Source: Eunapius fragilis (lineage: Eukaryota > Porifera > Demospongiae > Spongillida > Spongillidae). Taken from it: a stretch of 64,000 nt of DNA. The notes under the pieces are model-generated. The model saw nothing but the letters and a program-made list of their open reading frames with translations, ran no database searches and was not told where the DNA came from. The stretch covers positions 4,627,473-4,691,472 of the forward strand of contig OY811979.1 of the NCBI GenBank assembly GCA_963681505.1, given 5' to 3'. Shown here piece after piece: positions 11,307-22,357 of the stretch. How positions within the stretch are numbered: the stretch's first letter is position 1; every line of letters begins with the position of its first letter. Position numbers and translations under genes: made by a program.

Positions 11307-12249
11307 CATAATCTATTGCAGAATGACAACATGCTCCATCCATCATGCTCCATCCATCAGGCCCTCCTTCCTTCATCAACACCATAATCTATCCAAACAG
11401 GACAACCATGCTCCATCTCTCACAAGAACCACACGAATCCCAACACCACAACCACACTTATTATACCACAAATATGCTCCATCCAAAACACTACAACAAT
11501 GTAAGATCCTTACATTACAACCATTTCCATCCACACATAACAACCTCACTACACACAACCCTTACCGTTTCGCGTGAAGTTGAAAGAGAAATAAAGTGAC
11601 GCCCAACGTTGACCGTTTCATATCGTATTGGTATCACGGAAGTCACGAGGACCTGTTGAACATCTCGTCAGCTGGTGTTCAATCGACGCGGTGAGCAAAA
11701 AAAAACACCTGAACGGCTGAAAGCGCTGAAATAAGACGAAAAGAAGGATTAGAGATACAAATCATGAATTCTAATAACACTTACCCAACGCACAGAGATG
11801 ACTTGCCTTCTACTAAAAAGACGGTACCTCTAGACCTTTTAATTGACGCGCACTAGACAGAGTTCGTATGTGAAAAAATACACGGATAGCGTCCTAATGA
11901 CATAAATTCGAAAGTAAAACCACTTCTTCACCTTCGTTGATAAAATCACCATAATCCGACGCGTTTCTAAGGAGATACACGCAAGAGCGCTACAACACTA
12001 CAATTTGAAATTTCTATTTTAAAAACCCTCCGCGTAACGTAATGCATCATGAATATTAATTAGCGCTGGTCGAGGGTTAAAGAGCACTGTGGTTATGCTG
12101 CAATGCATTGATTGTTTCGGCTGACCAATATCACTTGTACAAGTGCACAATTTTTTTTATTTATGCTGTAGGTGGCAGATTTTTTGGGTTGGAAAGATAA
12201 TTTATAATGTCTGTAATGTTCTATTCTGTACTAATGTGAGGATATCTAG

Positions 12250-12410
12250 GAGGATGGGGCAGGCACTGATGTCTTGGAGGCAGGAGAATGGGGCACTGAT
12301 GTCTAGGAGGCAGGGGGATGGGGCACTGATGTCTAGGAGGCAGGAGAATGGAGCACTGATGTCTATGAGGCAGAGGGATGGGGCACTGATGTCTAGGAGG
12401 CAGGAGGATG
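12250..12410. repeat. 30-bp minisatellite (gtctaggaggcagg unit)
   Basis: Five to six units of about 30 bp containing ggggcactgatgtctaggag. It is directly followed by a different minisatellite at 12412. Confidence 0.85.
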
Positions 12411-12411
12411 T

Positions 12412-12630
12412 AGGAGACCTGGTGCCATGGGGGTGTGTGGAGGAGACCTGGTGCCATGGGGGGTGTGTAGGAGACCTGGTGCCATGGGGTGTGTGGAGGA
12501 GACCTGGTGCCATGGAGTGTGTGGAGGAGACCTGGTGCCATGGGGTGTGTGGAGGAGACCTGGTGCCATGGGGTGTGTGGAGACCTGGTGCCATGGGGTG
12601 TGTGGTGACCTGGTGCCATGGGGTCTGATT
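12412..12630. repeat. 26-bp minisatellite (ggagacctggtgccatgggg unit)
   Basis: Eight units of about 21-27 bp. It is the reverse complement of the array at 4835-4943. Its left edge abuts the 30-bp array and its right edge a retroelement fragment. Confidence 0.85.
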
Positions 12631-12634
12631 CGAC

Positions 12635-13010
12635 CCAGCTCCTCCTTGAACAAGACTGCATGTTTGTCCAATAATGATTGAAGGCTGCCATCAACACTAG
12701 ACCTGAGCACAGAAAAGTTAGGCTGTAACACACTTATCCAATCCCTTCCCATCAAAGAGGGACCATTTCCCACCACTACCAGTAAATTCAATTTAGCCTT
12801 TTTGTCCCGAAACTGCACATCCACCTTAATTTCCCCACGAATGTTCAGTCTTTCCCCTGAGTAGGTACGAAGCAGCACATTAGTGGTCAAAAGGGAGGGG
12901 CGTGCCTCCCCGACCCACGCATTTTTATACGTTTTTTCGCTAATAACTACGGTGGCCCTGGAGGTCGCGAGCGAACACTGTACACTTGTGCTTTTCACGT
13001 CTGCGGTTTT
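12635..13010 (-). pseudogene. Ty3/Gypsy-like retrotransposon fragment (protease-to-RT linker region)
   Basis: On the minus strand an open stretch of about 120 codons contains LLTTNVLLRTYSGERL, then GPSLMGRDWI and LLDKHAVLFKEELG. This order is typical of the region between the aspartic protease and the reverse transcriptase in K02A2.6-like Gypsy elements of invertebrates. The protease active site and the reverse transcriptase itself are absent, and the frame runs straight into the minisatellite at 12630. It is a truncated remnant; I see no LTRs. Confidence 0.6.
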
Positions 13011-13013
13011 GTG

Positions 13014-13270
13014 GTTTAAACAAATAACAAAAGGCGGTTTGCGTGTCCGGACATAACGCATGCTTACACAAAACATCGGACACAGAAACATCGGACGTTT
13101 AAACAAATAACAAAAAGCGGTTTGCGTGTCCGGACATAACGCATGCTTACACAAAACATCGGACACAGAAACATCGGACGTTTAAACAAATAACAAAAAG
13201 CGGTTTGCGTGTCCGGACATAACGCATGCTTACACAAAACATCGGATAAAACATCGGACGTAAGACGTTT
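13014..13270. repeat. about 83-bp tandem repeat, three copies
   Basis: Units start with gtttaaacaaataac at 13014, 13098 and about 13181, each with gcggtttgcgtgtccggac and acacaaaacatcgga. The third is shortened and degenerates into gtaagacgtttaataac. The copies are nearly identical, so they are recent. Confidence 0.9.
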
Positions 13271-13438
13271 AATAACAATTCGCGTAAGACGTTTCATAAC
13301 ATTTTAAACACAAACTTTGATCGACGAGTTACTAAAGTTTACGCTAAGTGAGGGAGGAACGTGCAAACGTGTCGGGCTGGAGGAATGCACCGAGAAGACC
13401 GTGCAGTTGAAGGTACGTACCGACACTGCGTGTTCACT

Positions 13439-14852
13439 ATGACGCCAAGTAACCAATCTCCATACAGGGCTTATTTTAAAATACTGGAGACAGCACAAGA
13501 ATATAGGCGTGATTTTGACGTATCTGCGCACAGTCCATCATGTTGCAGTCGGGTATGACATAGGCCTACATTATGTGCTTGTGGGTGTGTGTGTGTGTGT
13601 GTGTGTGTTTGTGAGTGTATGTTGTGCAAGTGACACATACACAGAGGGAGATTTGTATGTCTGTATCAATGCATTTCTGTCTGCATTGGGAGTGGTGTTG
13701 AAAAATGTATATCTGCATGTGTATACAATGTATGTATTTGGTGTACTTAGTGTACTTGTTGCAGGCTGACATGGTTGAAACAGAAACTTGCAACAATGGG
13801 TCTAAAACGGCGGAATGTGTGTGAAACACAGCTGTCGGTTGTGTACGACGCAATAAGGGTAGGTTGCCTGTTACCATTAGTTTATGACTATTTTAATATT
13901 TCAGCATGAGCTAAAGACATCTAACTGTTTGTTGGGTTATCGAGCCATGTGGAGACTACTGCAAACGAAATATGGTTATAAAACGAAACGGTCTGGGGTG
14001 CATTGTTGCTGGTGTGCACATGTGACTATACTGATACCTTGTTATAGGGCTACAGTAATGATGCTCCTTGCCGTAATGGACCCTGCTGGGTCACGTCAGC
14101 GTAGGATGCGAAGGCTCCAAAGAAGACGGTATTGGAACCAGGTTAGTGCTAGCTTAATGAATCTTAACTGTATAAATCACCTTTGGAACATTTTAGGGTC
14201 CAAATTGGTGCTGGCATATTGATGGCTATGATAAGCTCAAACCATATGGGTTTCCTATACATGCTTGCATTGATGGGTGCGTAAAGTTATGTAGTATTTT
14301 GTTCGTAGTTCATTGCAACTGCTGTGTACAGATTTTCAAGAAAAATCATCTGGCTTGAGTTGACCAGCACAAATAATGATCCTCAAGTGGTTGCTTCATT
14401 TTACTTGGATGCACTGCTTAAGCTAAAAGGTTAGCAAATATTCTTTTCAGTACCTACCATTTTGCAAAATGGCCATCTTACCCGTTTCACAATGGATTCT
14501 TCAGCACTATGACTCTTCCCACCATTTTCCACACTCTTTCCCACATGCACTCTCACCCTTCCTATGAATCTATGTCTATCTCTTCCAGGTCTCTACATCC
14601 TTCACATGTCTATACTGATTGCTCTCTTGCATCTCCCTTCCTTTGTCCAATTTCCATCCTCTTATATATCCCAATCATCGATTCATATTACTATACCATG
14701 TCCCATCACTCTATAGCCCCTCTTCCCACATGACCATCTTGACTGCAGGTTGATATAGTGTTAATCTGGCCTATAATGTGCATGGTGTTATTCAATAGGG
14801 AGGGTGATGGATTGTTATCACTGTACACATGCATACACATGCACACACACAT

Positions 14853-14900
<48 letters not shown>

Positions 14901-15653
14901 CCCAAATGCCATCATTATAAATCAGGATGTCCCTCACGAATGCGAAGTGACCATGGAACAGAGAACACTATTATAGCCTTGTGTCAGATGGCACTACGAC
15001 ATAATCATATTGATCATCATGCTGGATGCAATAGTTTTGTGTTTGGGAGCTCTGTCAGAAATACGGTGGGTTATGTTTCCAAGTAAACAGTTTTTGCTAA
15101 TAAACATTGACACCCCACAGCGTATTGAAAGCTGGTGGTCTAGACTCAGGGCTTTCAAAACCTCATGGTGGATTGATCTTTTCAAGGTACAATGCACCTA
15201 TTTAGTAATTATCTTGCCTTTATGCATAGTGGTCATTGCCAGTCACTAGTTGAGGATGGTTTCTATGACCCTACCATCACACTTCAAAGGTGAGTCTGAG
15301 TTTTTGTATGCTTGTAGCATTCTAATAACTCTAAAATCATCACAGGCACATTGCAGCATATGTATTTGAACCTTTGCTGAGAAAGGAGTCGCATGAATTT
15401 AAGATGAGGTGGAACCAACACAGGATTCGGTACAATAGACGTGCTGTGTGTCCCGGAGGTGTTCCTGATGACCTTTACACACTTTCAGGTCAGTTGTGTT
15501 TATGCTTCATATAAGTATAGTACTACCTTCCTTCACCTAGACGATTGCAAACAGGACATTGATCCTGTTCTTCTGGCATTCTTGCTTGTAAAGTATGGAT
15601 GTGATGCTCCAGGTTTTAATCTGGTGCCTTGGCTAGTCACTTTCTTGCTATAA
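13439..15653 (+). CDS. spliced DDE integrase-core (rve-like) gene, N-terminus uncertain
   Basis: A transposase/integrase-type catalytic protein. Confident exons: 13765-13858, 13905-13990, 14048-14141, 14197-14276, 14332-14429, 14926-15065, 15121-15186, 15243-15289, 15346-15488, 15541-15653, all phase-compatible (319 codons). They encode CLLGYRAMWRLLQTKYGY, then WHIDGYDKLKPYGFPIHACI, SDHGTEN and RIESWWSRLR. D, D and E lie in the expected order, with 40 residues between the last two. The motif set matches a family of intron-containing integrase-core proteins common in cnidarian, sponge and fish genomes. A possible first exon, 13439-13552 (MTPSNQSPYRAYFKIL), does not join in phase to 13765, so an exon is missing or wrongly called. 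I see no internal stop. Whether it is a domesticated gene or part of a transposon cannot be told here. Confidence 0.75.
13581..13612. repeat. (TG)n microsatellite
   Basis: TG dinucleotide run in the presumed first intron of the integrase-like gene. Confidence 0.9.
14826..14895. repeat. (CA)n microsatellite
   Basis: CA run inside the intron 14430-14925 of the integrase-like gene. Confidence 0.9.
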
Positions 15654-15834
15654 AAAAACTTACACAGGATGAGATCACACCCACTAACTGTAGGGACATT
15701 TACTGCTATTTACTCGGCATGCTTTCTTCCATTCTACCTGCATAAATAATGACTCTTGATTATTGCATTGGGGGTGAGAGGGGAGTGTAAACATTTTTCA
15801 TAATTATACATTACTGAATTATTCACCGTCATCG

Positions 15835-15975
15835 ATCGTGTTCACATGAGACATGGACAGTACTAGCAGGAGAGACAAAAGTCACGAAGATAAGTCGAGA
15901 TCATCGTTTACACCCCAGGTCCGTGCTGCGGTGCGTCGCATTATAAATGAGGTGGATCGGCGAATGGTTGTGCAC
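15835..15975 (+). pseudogene. partial duplicate of the first exon of the 16.19-kb gene
   Basis: Starts with an ATG at 15854 and reads MDSTSRRDKSHEDKS, then SSFTPQVRAAVRRIINEVDR. It parallels SSFTPQVRAAMRSFLNEVDR of the downstream gene, including the 5' flank tcgtcgatcgtgttc. Similarity ends after gtggatcgg and no continuation is seen, so this looks like an abandoned tandem copy about 335 bp upstream of the intact one. Confidence 0.6.
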
Positions 15976-16187
15976 TTATTCCTCCCCCTGCTTAGATGGG
16001 GCATGGGAAAGATTGTAGTGTGTTTAAAAGGAGCTTTGTCAAAGGTTTGTAGGTCAAGCCTGCCTCTCTGTCTGCAACATCCCCCCTCTAAACAACTTAT
16101 TCTAATTACATTGTCTTTTGTCTGGTTCCAGGTATTGTATAAATTGTTGAGGAATTGTTTAGTTCGTCGATCGTGTTCGCATATGTC

Positions 16188-17181
16188 ATGGAAAGTAGTA
16201 GCGAGAGAGAGAAATGTCCCAATGAGTCTTCGTCGAAATCATCATTTACACCCCAAGTCCGTGCCGCAATGCGTAGCTTTTTAAATGAGGTGGATCGGAA
16301 GGATAGTCACGAAATGGCTGAAAGCCTCAAGAAAATCAACACCATGGACGACCTGTGTAGCAAATACAAGGAGCATGTGAAGGAGAAGAGATCTGGTGAA
16401 CAATCTGGCTCAAAAGCTGCAAAGAGGGGCAAACATGAAAACGAGGATGCCAAAATGTTTGGAGTAAGACATGCATGCACACCTCCCATAGAACAGTTTT
16501 AACTACATGTAGGCCTACTTGTATTGCGTGATTGAATACGATAGCAACGTATGAATTCATGCTTGCGCGCCAGTTATCAATACCAATGCAAATGCATGTA
16601 AGTTAAATACCGTTATGCCGCTCACATGTTGTGCAAGGCTTTTTGGGCCTGCCATTGCACGCCATGCATTGCCAGTTCCATGAAAACTATCAGCACCTAC
16701 TGATTCTGCACTGGTTGGCTTCTCTGACAGTTTAATGGCATTAGCGTAATTTTTTTTCATGCAGATGAATGTATGTAGAATGAAGAAAACCAAGTCAGAT
16801 GGATTTAAAAGACATGGCCAACTGTACAGGGTGTCGGGATTGACGTATGAAGATGACTATTTGACAACGGTGCGAAAGGCTACAGCACCTCTGTTGGACA
16901 AACGTATACGCTATAACATGTGTAGCCTTGCTATTTGAGTCTGCATTTGGCTGCTTGCCTTAATTCAGTTTTTTCTATCAGGGAAAAGGGTATGGGGCGA
17001 TTTGGATGCATGTCAGATCACATGTAAGATTGTTGGATCGAGAGAAGATGAGCCCCAGTCACCCTCTTGTGCAGACGTTGCTGAAGAACACAGAGAAATC
17101 TGTGTTAGCAGTACGGCTTTAGATTCATCTAAAAGACCATCTGCACTGGAGCTGTTGGAGTATTTCAATAAGCAAATATGA
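16188..17181 (+). CDS. unrecognised three-exon gene, 210 aa
   Basis: Exons 16188-16463, 16765-16921 and 16982-17181 join in phase with GT-AG introns (16464 gtaaga, 16922 gtagcc) and give 210 residues. The N-terminus is Ser-rich and then charged (FTPQVRAAMRSFLNEVDRKD), followed by a basic patch (KAAKRGKHE), a central LYRVSGLTYEDDYLTTV segment and a C-terminal ALELLEYFNKQI. I do not recognise a domain. It lies on the same strand 0.5 kb behind the integrase-like gene and could be its accessory second gene, or an independent host gene. The only support is the clean splice chain and the start-codon context duplicated upstream. Confidence 0.5.
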
Positions 17182-17514
17182 GGTCTATGTATGTATGCTG
17201 TATGTATGTATGTATGTATATGTATGTATGCATGTTATGCATGTATGTGAAAAGTGATAACAATGATTCTTAAAGAAAGTTTACAATATGCATGGGAAAT
17301 GCTGTTGCCACACACGCACACACAACATGCAGCCTACAAATATTGCGCACGTGCTAATGTGCCCATGAATATTGTGTGCATAAACACAACACATGTGCAC
17401 ATACAGCTAAATAAACACATTTTAAAGCAACAGAACCTTAACCCAACATGCAACATGTTGCCTAGCTTACAAAAATACGCATATGCTAATATGCTCTGGT
17501 ACACACACTGTGAC

Positions 17515-17610
17515 ACGTCGTTGCGTCGTGCAGAACCGACAACTGAATTTCACACACGTTTCGCCGTTTTAGCTAGACCCATCGCTACCGTGTGGAAGTT
17601 AGCCCCACAT
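17515..17610 (-). pseudogene. inverted degenerate copy of an integrase-gene exon
   Basis: The minus strand here resembles 13790-13858 (the exon encoding MGLKRRNVCE): both share gacccat, aaaacggcg and cgtgtgtgaaa or its close variant, and accgac. A small insertion shifts the frame. It is a decayed second copy, facing the functional one across the 210-aa gene. Confidence 0.55.
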
Positions 17611-17762
17611 TCCTCAGCACCACATTTAAGCATGAATAAGTTTAACATTCCTCAAGCGGCGGGCGTCCGAAACGAGCGCTTCTTAATATAGATCACGTTA
17701 TGAACGTAAGCAAACACTATGCAACGTGTTATATGAAGATGCTGTGAGCTAGTACTGTTGCC

Positions 17763-20700
17763 ACAGGGTAGATGTGTACCTGTGCCAACCATGGACTCAA
17801 GGTCACGTGCCGATCCTGAACACTGGACTAGCTTGGATCCAGAACACTGGACCAGCTGGGGTTACAAGCTGTTCCATGTACCCACAGGGTAGGTGAGTAC
17901 CTAAGCCAACCAGGGACCCAACGTCACGCGCAGATTCCGAACACTGGGGTGTGTGACCACAACTAATAAGTTCTTTCAAGCTGACCTGTGGAGACGGGTG
18001 CCATTCTTGTGAGTTGCAAAGCACACTGAATCTGACTCTGAGGTGTTTCATGTACCCACAGGGTAGGTGTGTACCTGTGCCAACCAGGAACCCAACGTCA
18101 CACGCGGATTTTGAACACTGGGGGTGTGACCACAACTAATAAGTTCTTTCAAGCTGACCTGTGGAGATGGGTGCCATTCTTGTGAGTTGCAAAGCACACT
18201 GAATCTGACTCTGAGGTGTTTCATGTACCCACAGGGTAGGTGTGTACCTGTGCCAACCAGGAACCCAACGTCACGCGCGGATTTTGAACACTGGGGGTGT
18301 GACCACAACTAATAAGTTCTTTCAAGCTGACCTGTGGAGATGGGTGCCATTCTTGTGAGTTGCAAAGCACACTGAATCTGACTCTGAGGTGTTTCATGTA
18401 CACACAGGGTAGGTGTGTACCTGTGCCAACCAGGAACCCAACGTCACGCGCGGATTTTGAACACTGGGGGTGTGACCACAACTAATATGCTCTTTCAAGC
18501 TGACCTGTGGAGATGGGTGCCATTCTTGTGAGTTGCAAAGCACACTGAATCTGACTCTGAGGTGTTTCATGTACCTACAGGGTAGTTGTGTCCCTGTGCC
18601 AACCAGGGACCCAACGTCACGAGTGGATTTTGAACACTGGGGGAGTGACCACAACTAATAAGTTCTTTCAAGCTGACCTGTGGAGACGGGTGCCATTCTT
18701 GTGAGTTGCAAAGCACACTGAATCTGACTCTGAGGTGTTTCATGTACCCACAGGGTAGGTGTGTACCTGTGCCAACCAGGAACCCAACGTCACGCGCGGA
18801 TTTTGAACACTGGGGGTGTGACCACAACTAATAAGTTCTTTCAAGCTGACCTGTGGAGATGGGTGCCATTCTTGTGAGTTGCAAAGCACACTGAATCTGA
18901 CTCTGAGGTGTTTCATGTACCCACGGGGTAGGTGTGTACCTGTGCCAACCAGGAACCCAACGTCACGCGCGGATTTTGAACACTGGGGGAGTGACCACAA
19001 CTAATAAGTCTATTCAAGCTGACCTGTGGAGATGGGTGCCATTCTTGTGAGTTGCAAAGCACACTGAATCTGACTCTGAGGTGTTTCATGTACACACAGG
19101 GTAGGTGTGTACCTGTGCCAACCAGGAACCCAACGTCACGCGCGGATTTTGAACACTGGGGGTGTGACCACAACTAATAAGTTCTTTCAAGCTGACCTGT
19201 GGAGATGGGTGCCATTCTTGAGAGTTGCAAAGCACACTGAATCTGACTCTGAGGTGTTTCATGTACCCACAGGGTAGGTGTGTACCTGTGCCAACCAGGA
19301 ACCCAACGTCACGCGCGGATTTTGAACACTGGGGGAGTGACCACAACTAATAAGTTCTTTCAAGCTGACCTGTGGAGATGGGTGCCATTCTTGTGAGTTG
19401 CAAAGCACACTGAATCTGACTCTGAGGTGTTTCATGTACACACAGGGTAGGTGTGTACCTGTGCCAACCAGGAACCCAACGTCACGCGCGGATTTTGAAC
19501 ACTGGGGGTGTGACCACAACTAATACGTTCTTTCAAGCTGACCTGTGGAGATGGGTGCAATTCTTGTGAGTTGCAAAGCACACTGAATCTGACTCTGAGG
19601 TGTTTCATGTACCCACAGGGTAGGTGTGTACCTGTGCCAACCAGGAACCCAACGTCACGCGCGGATTTTGAACACTGGGGGTGTGACCACAACTAATAAG
19701 TTCTTTCAAGCTGACCTGTGGAGATGGGTGCCATTCTTGTGAGTTGCAAAGCACACTGAATCTGACTCTGAGGTGTTTCATGTACCCTGTGTACCTGTGC
19801 CAACCAGGAACCCAACGTCACGCGCGGATTTTGAACACTGGGGGTGTGACCACAACTAATAAGTTCTTTCAAGCTGACCTGTGGAGATGGGTGCCATTCT
19901 TGTGAGTTGAAAAGCACACTGAATCTGACTCTGAGGTGTTTCATGTACACACAGGGTAGGTGTGTACCTGTGCCAACCAGGAACCCAACGTCACGCGCGG
20001 ATTTTGAACACTGGGGGTGTGACCACAACTAATATGTTCTTTCAAGCTGACCTGTGGAGATGGGTGCCATTCTTGTGAGTTGCAAAGCACACTGAATCTG
20101 ACTCTGAGGTGTTTCATGTACCTACAGGGTAGTTGTGTCCCTGTGCCAACCAGGGACCCAACGTCACGAGTGGATTTTGAACACTGGGGGAGTGACCACA
20201 ACTAATAAGTTCTTTCAAGCTGACCTGTGGAGATGGGTGCCATTCTTGTGAGTTGCAAAGCACACTGAATCTGACTCTGAGGTGTTTCATGTACCCACAG
20301 GGTAGGTGTGTACCTGTGCCAACCAGGAACCCAACGTCACGCGCGGATTTTGAACACTGGGGGTGTGACCACAACTAATAAGTCTATTCAAGCTGACCTG
20401 TGGAGATGGGTGCCATTCTTGTGAGTTGCAAAGCACACTGAATCTGACTCTGAGGTGTTTCATGTACACACAGGGTAGGTGTGTACCTGTGCCAACCAGG
20501 AACCCAACGTCACGCGCGGATTTTGAACACTGGGGGTGTGACCACAACTAATAAGTTCTGTGGAGATGGGTGCCATTCTTGTGAGTTGCAAAGCACACTG
20601 AATCTGACTCTGAGGTGTTTCATGTACCCACAGGGTAAGTGTGTACCTGTGCCAACCAGGAACCCAACGTCACGCGCGGATTTTGAACACTGGGGGTGTG

Positions 20701-21920
20701 ACCACAACTAATAAGTTCTTTCAAGCTGACCTGTAGAGATGGGTGCCATTCTTGTGAGTTGCAAAGCACACTGAATCTAACTCTGAGGTGTTTCATGTAC
20801 CCACAAGGTAGGTGTGTACCTGTGCCAACCAGGAACCCAACGTCACGCGCGGATTTTGAACACTGGGGGTGTGACCACAACTAATAAGTTCTTTCAAGCT
20901 GACCTGTGGAGATGGGTGCCATTCTTGTGAGTTGCAAAGCACACTGAATCTGACTCTGAGGTGTTTCATGTACCCACAGGGTAGGTGTGTACCTGTGCCA
21001 ACCAGGAACCCAACGTCACGCGCGGATTTTGAACACTGGGGGAGTGACCACAACTAATAAGTTCTTTCAAGCTGACCTGTGGAGATGGGTGCCATTCTTG
21101 TGAGTTGCAAAGCACACTGAATCTGACTCTGAGGTGTTTCATGTACACACAGGGTAGGTGTGTACCTGTGCCAACCAGGAACCCAACGTCACGCGCGGAT
21201 TTTGAACACTGGGGGAGTGACCACAACTAATAAGTTCTTTCAAGCTGACCTGTAGAGATGGGTGCCATTCTTGTGAGTTGCAAAGCACACTGAATCTGAC
21301 TCTGAGGTGTTTCATGTACCCACAGGGTAGGTGTGTACCTGTGCCAACCAGGAACCCAACGTCACGCGCGGATTTTGAACACTGGGGGTGTGACCACAAC
21401 TAATAAGTCTATTCAAGCTGACCTGTGGAGATGGGTGCCATTCTTGTGAGTTGCAAAGCACACTGAATCTGACTCTGAGGTGTTTCATGTACACACAGGG
21501 TAGGTGTGTACCTGTGCCAACCAGGAACCCAACGTCACGCGCGGATTTTGAACACTGGGGGTGTGACCACAACTAATACGTTCTTTCAAGCTGACCTGTG
21601 GAGATGGGTGCAATTCTTGTGAGTTGCAAAGCACACTGAATCTGACTCTGAGGTGTTTCATGTACCCACAGGGTAGGTGTGTACCTGTGCCAACCAGGAA
21701 CCCAACGTCACGCGCGGATTTTGAACACTGGGGGAGTGACCACAACTAATAAGTTCTTTCAAGCTGACCTGTGGAGATGGGTGCCATTCTTGTGAGTTGC
21801 AAAGCACACTGAATCTGACTCTGAGGTGTTTCATGTACACACAGGGTAGGTGTGTACCTGTGCCAACCAGGAACCCAACGTCACGCACGGATCCGGAACA
21901 CTGGACCAGTTGAGGGTGTG
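17763..21920. repeat. 173-bp satellite array, about 23 units
   Basis: Monomers of 173 bp recur at constant spacing (gtgaccacaactaata at about 17951, 18126, 18299, 18472 and on to 21737). Each contains ctcttgtgagttgcaaag-like sequence, gaggtgtttcatgtac, cagggtaggtgtgtacctg and aacgtcacgcgcgg. The first two and the last monomers are diverged; two internal ones are shortened (about 19785 and 20555). Because 173 is not a multiple of three, each monomer gives an 86-codon minus-strand open frame that is interrupted in the next. I treat these as non-coding. Variant monomers recur at fixed distances, see findings. Confidence 0.95.
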
Positions 21921-22357
21921 ACAACAACTGCTCAGTTGAACAGCTCATCATACAATACGACCTCCTGTCATGGACCTGCTCAACTTATCTTTTTTGTTAT
22001 GTTTCTGGTTTCCAAACTGCCTTTTTTAGTGTGAATAATATTTTTCGTTACGTTGGTTGATCCAGGGGACGTTTGTGTGACCTGATATGAATGTTGTTGT
22101 GTGTGAGTGTGTATGGGTGTGAGACTGCGTGATTATATTATGGCATATGTAATGTTACATACATCTGAGGTGTGGCTTAAACTGATAGTTCTACTTTGTG
22201 ACCTTATTTGGATGCATGAACAATGAGCTGTGCTATTGTTAATGTAAGCAAAGCTTTGAGGAGTGGTCTTCCCATCCACTGTGTACATTTTCCCTCCATG
22301 CTATATCCCAGGATATGAAAACTATGGTGGGTGGAGCCTGTGTTTGGTCCTATATAA
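21921..22357. other. spacer between satellite and the giant gene
   Basis: Unique-looking sequence without a convincing exon. A TATATAAA at 22351-22358 lies directly before the first possible ATG of the next gene, and could be its core promoter or simply AT-rich leader. Confidence 0.4.

Larger units (their letters stand above)
8713..12076 (+). mobile_element. complete piggyBac transposon, 3,364 bp
   Basis: Bounded by TTAA on both sides. The left terminus is CCCTCGAACAGCG; the right terminus, read inward on the minus strand, is CCCTCGACCAGCG, 12 of 13 identical. Subterminal palindromes ccactatagtgac and ccactttagtggcc lie within 70 bp of the left end. The element carries one uninterrupted transposase gene and a minisatellite in its 3' half. 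Intact ends, target duplication and open frame indicate a young and possibly autonomous copy. It sits in what should be the Smad 3' untranslated region; its acaataaaaac at 8861 could act as a polyadenylation signal for Smad. Confidence 0.93.

Noticed and set aside
11044-11599. TFHPHT-type repeat proteins in the piggyBac element
   Set aside because: Frames created by the 24-bp minisatellite; the element already has its transposase.
17763-21920. CRISPR-like array
   Set aside because: The monomers are contiguous with no unique spacers, and the genome is eukaryotic.
18048-21951. More than twenty 86-aa open frames on the minus strand
   Set aside because: They are the same satellite monomer read repeatedly; the 173-bp period is not a multiple of three and no domain is present.
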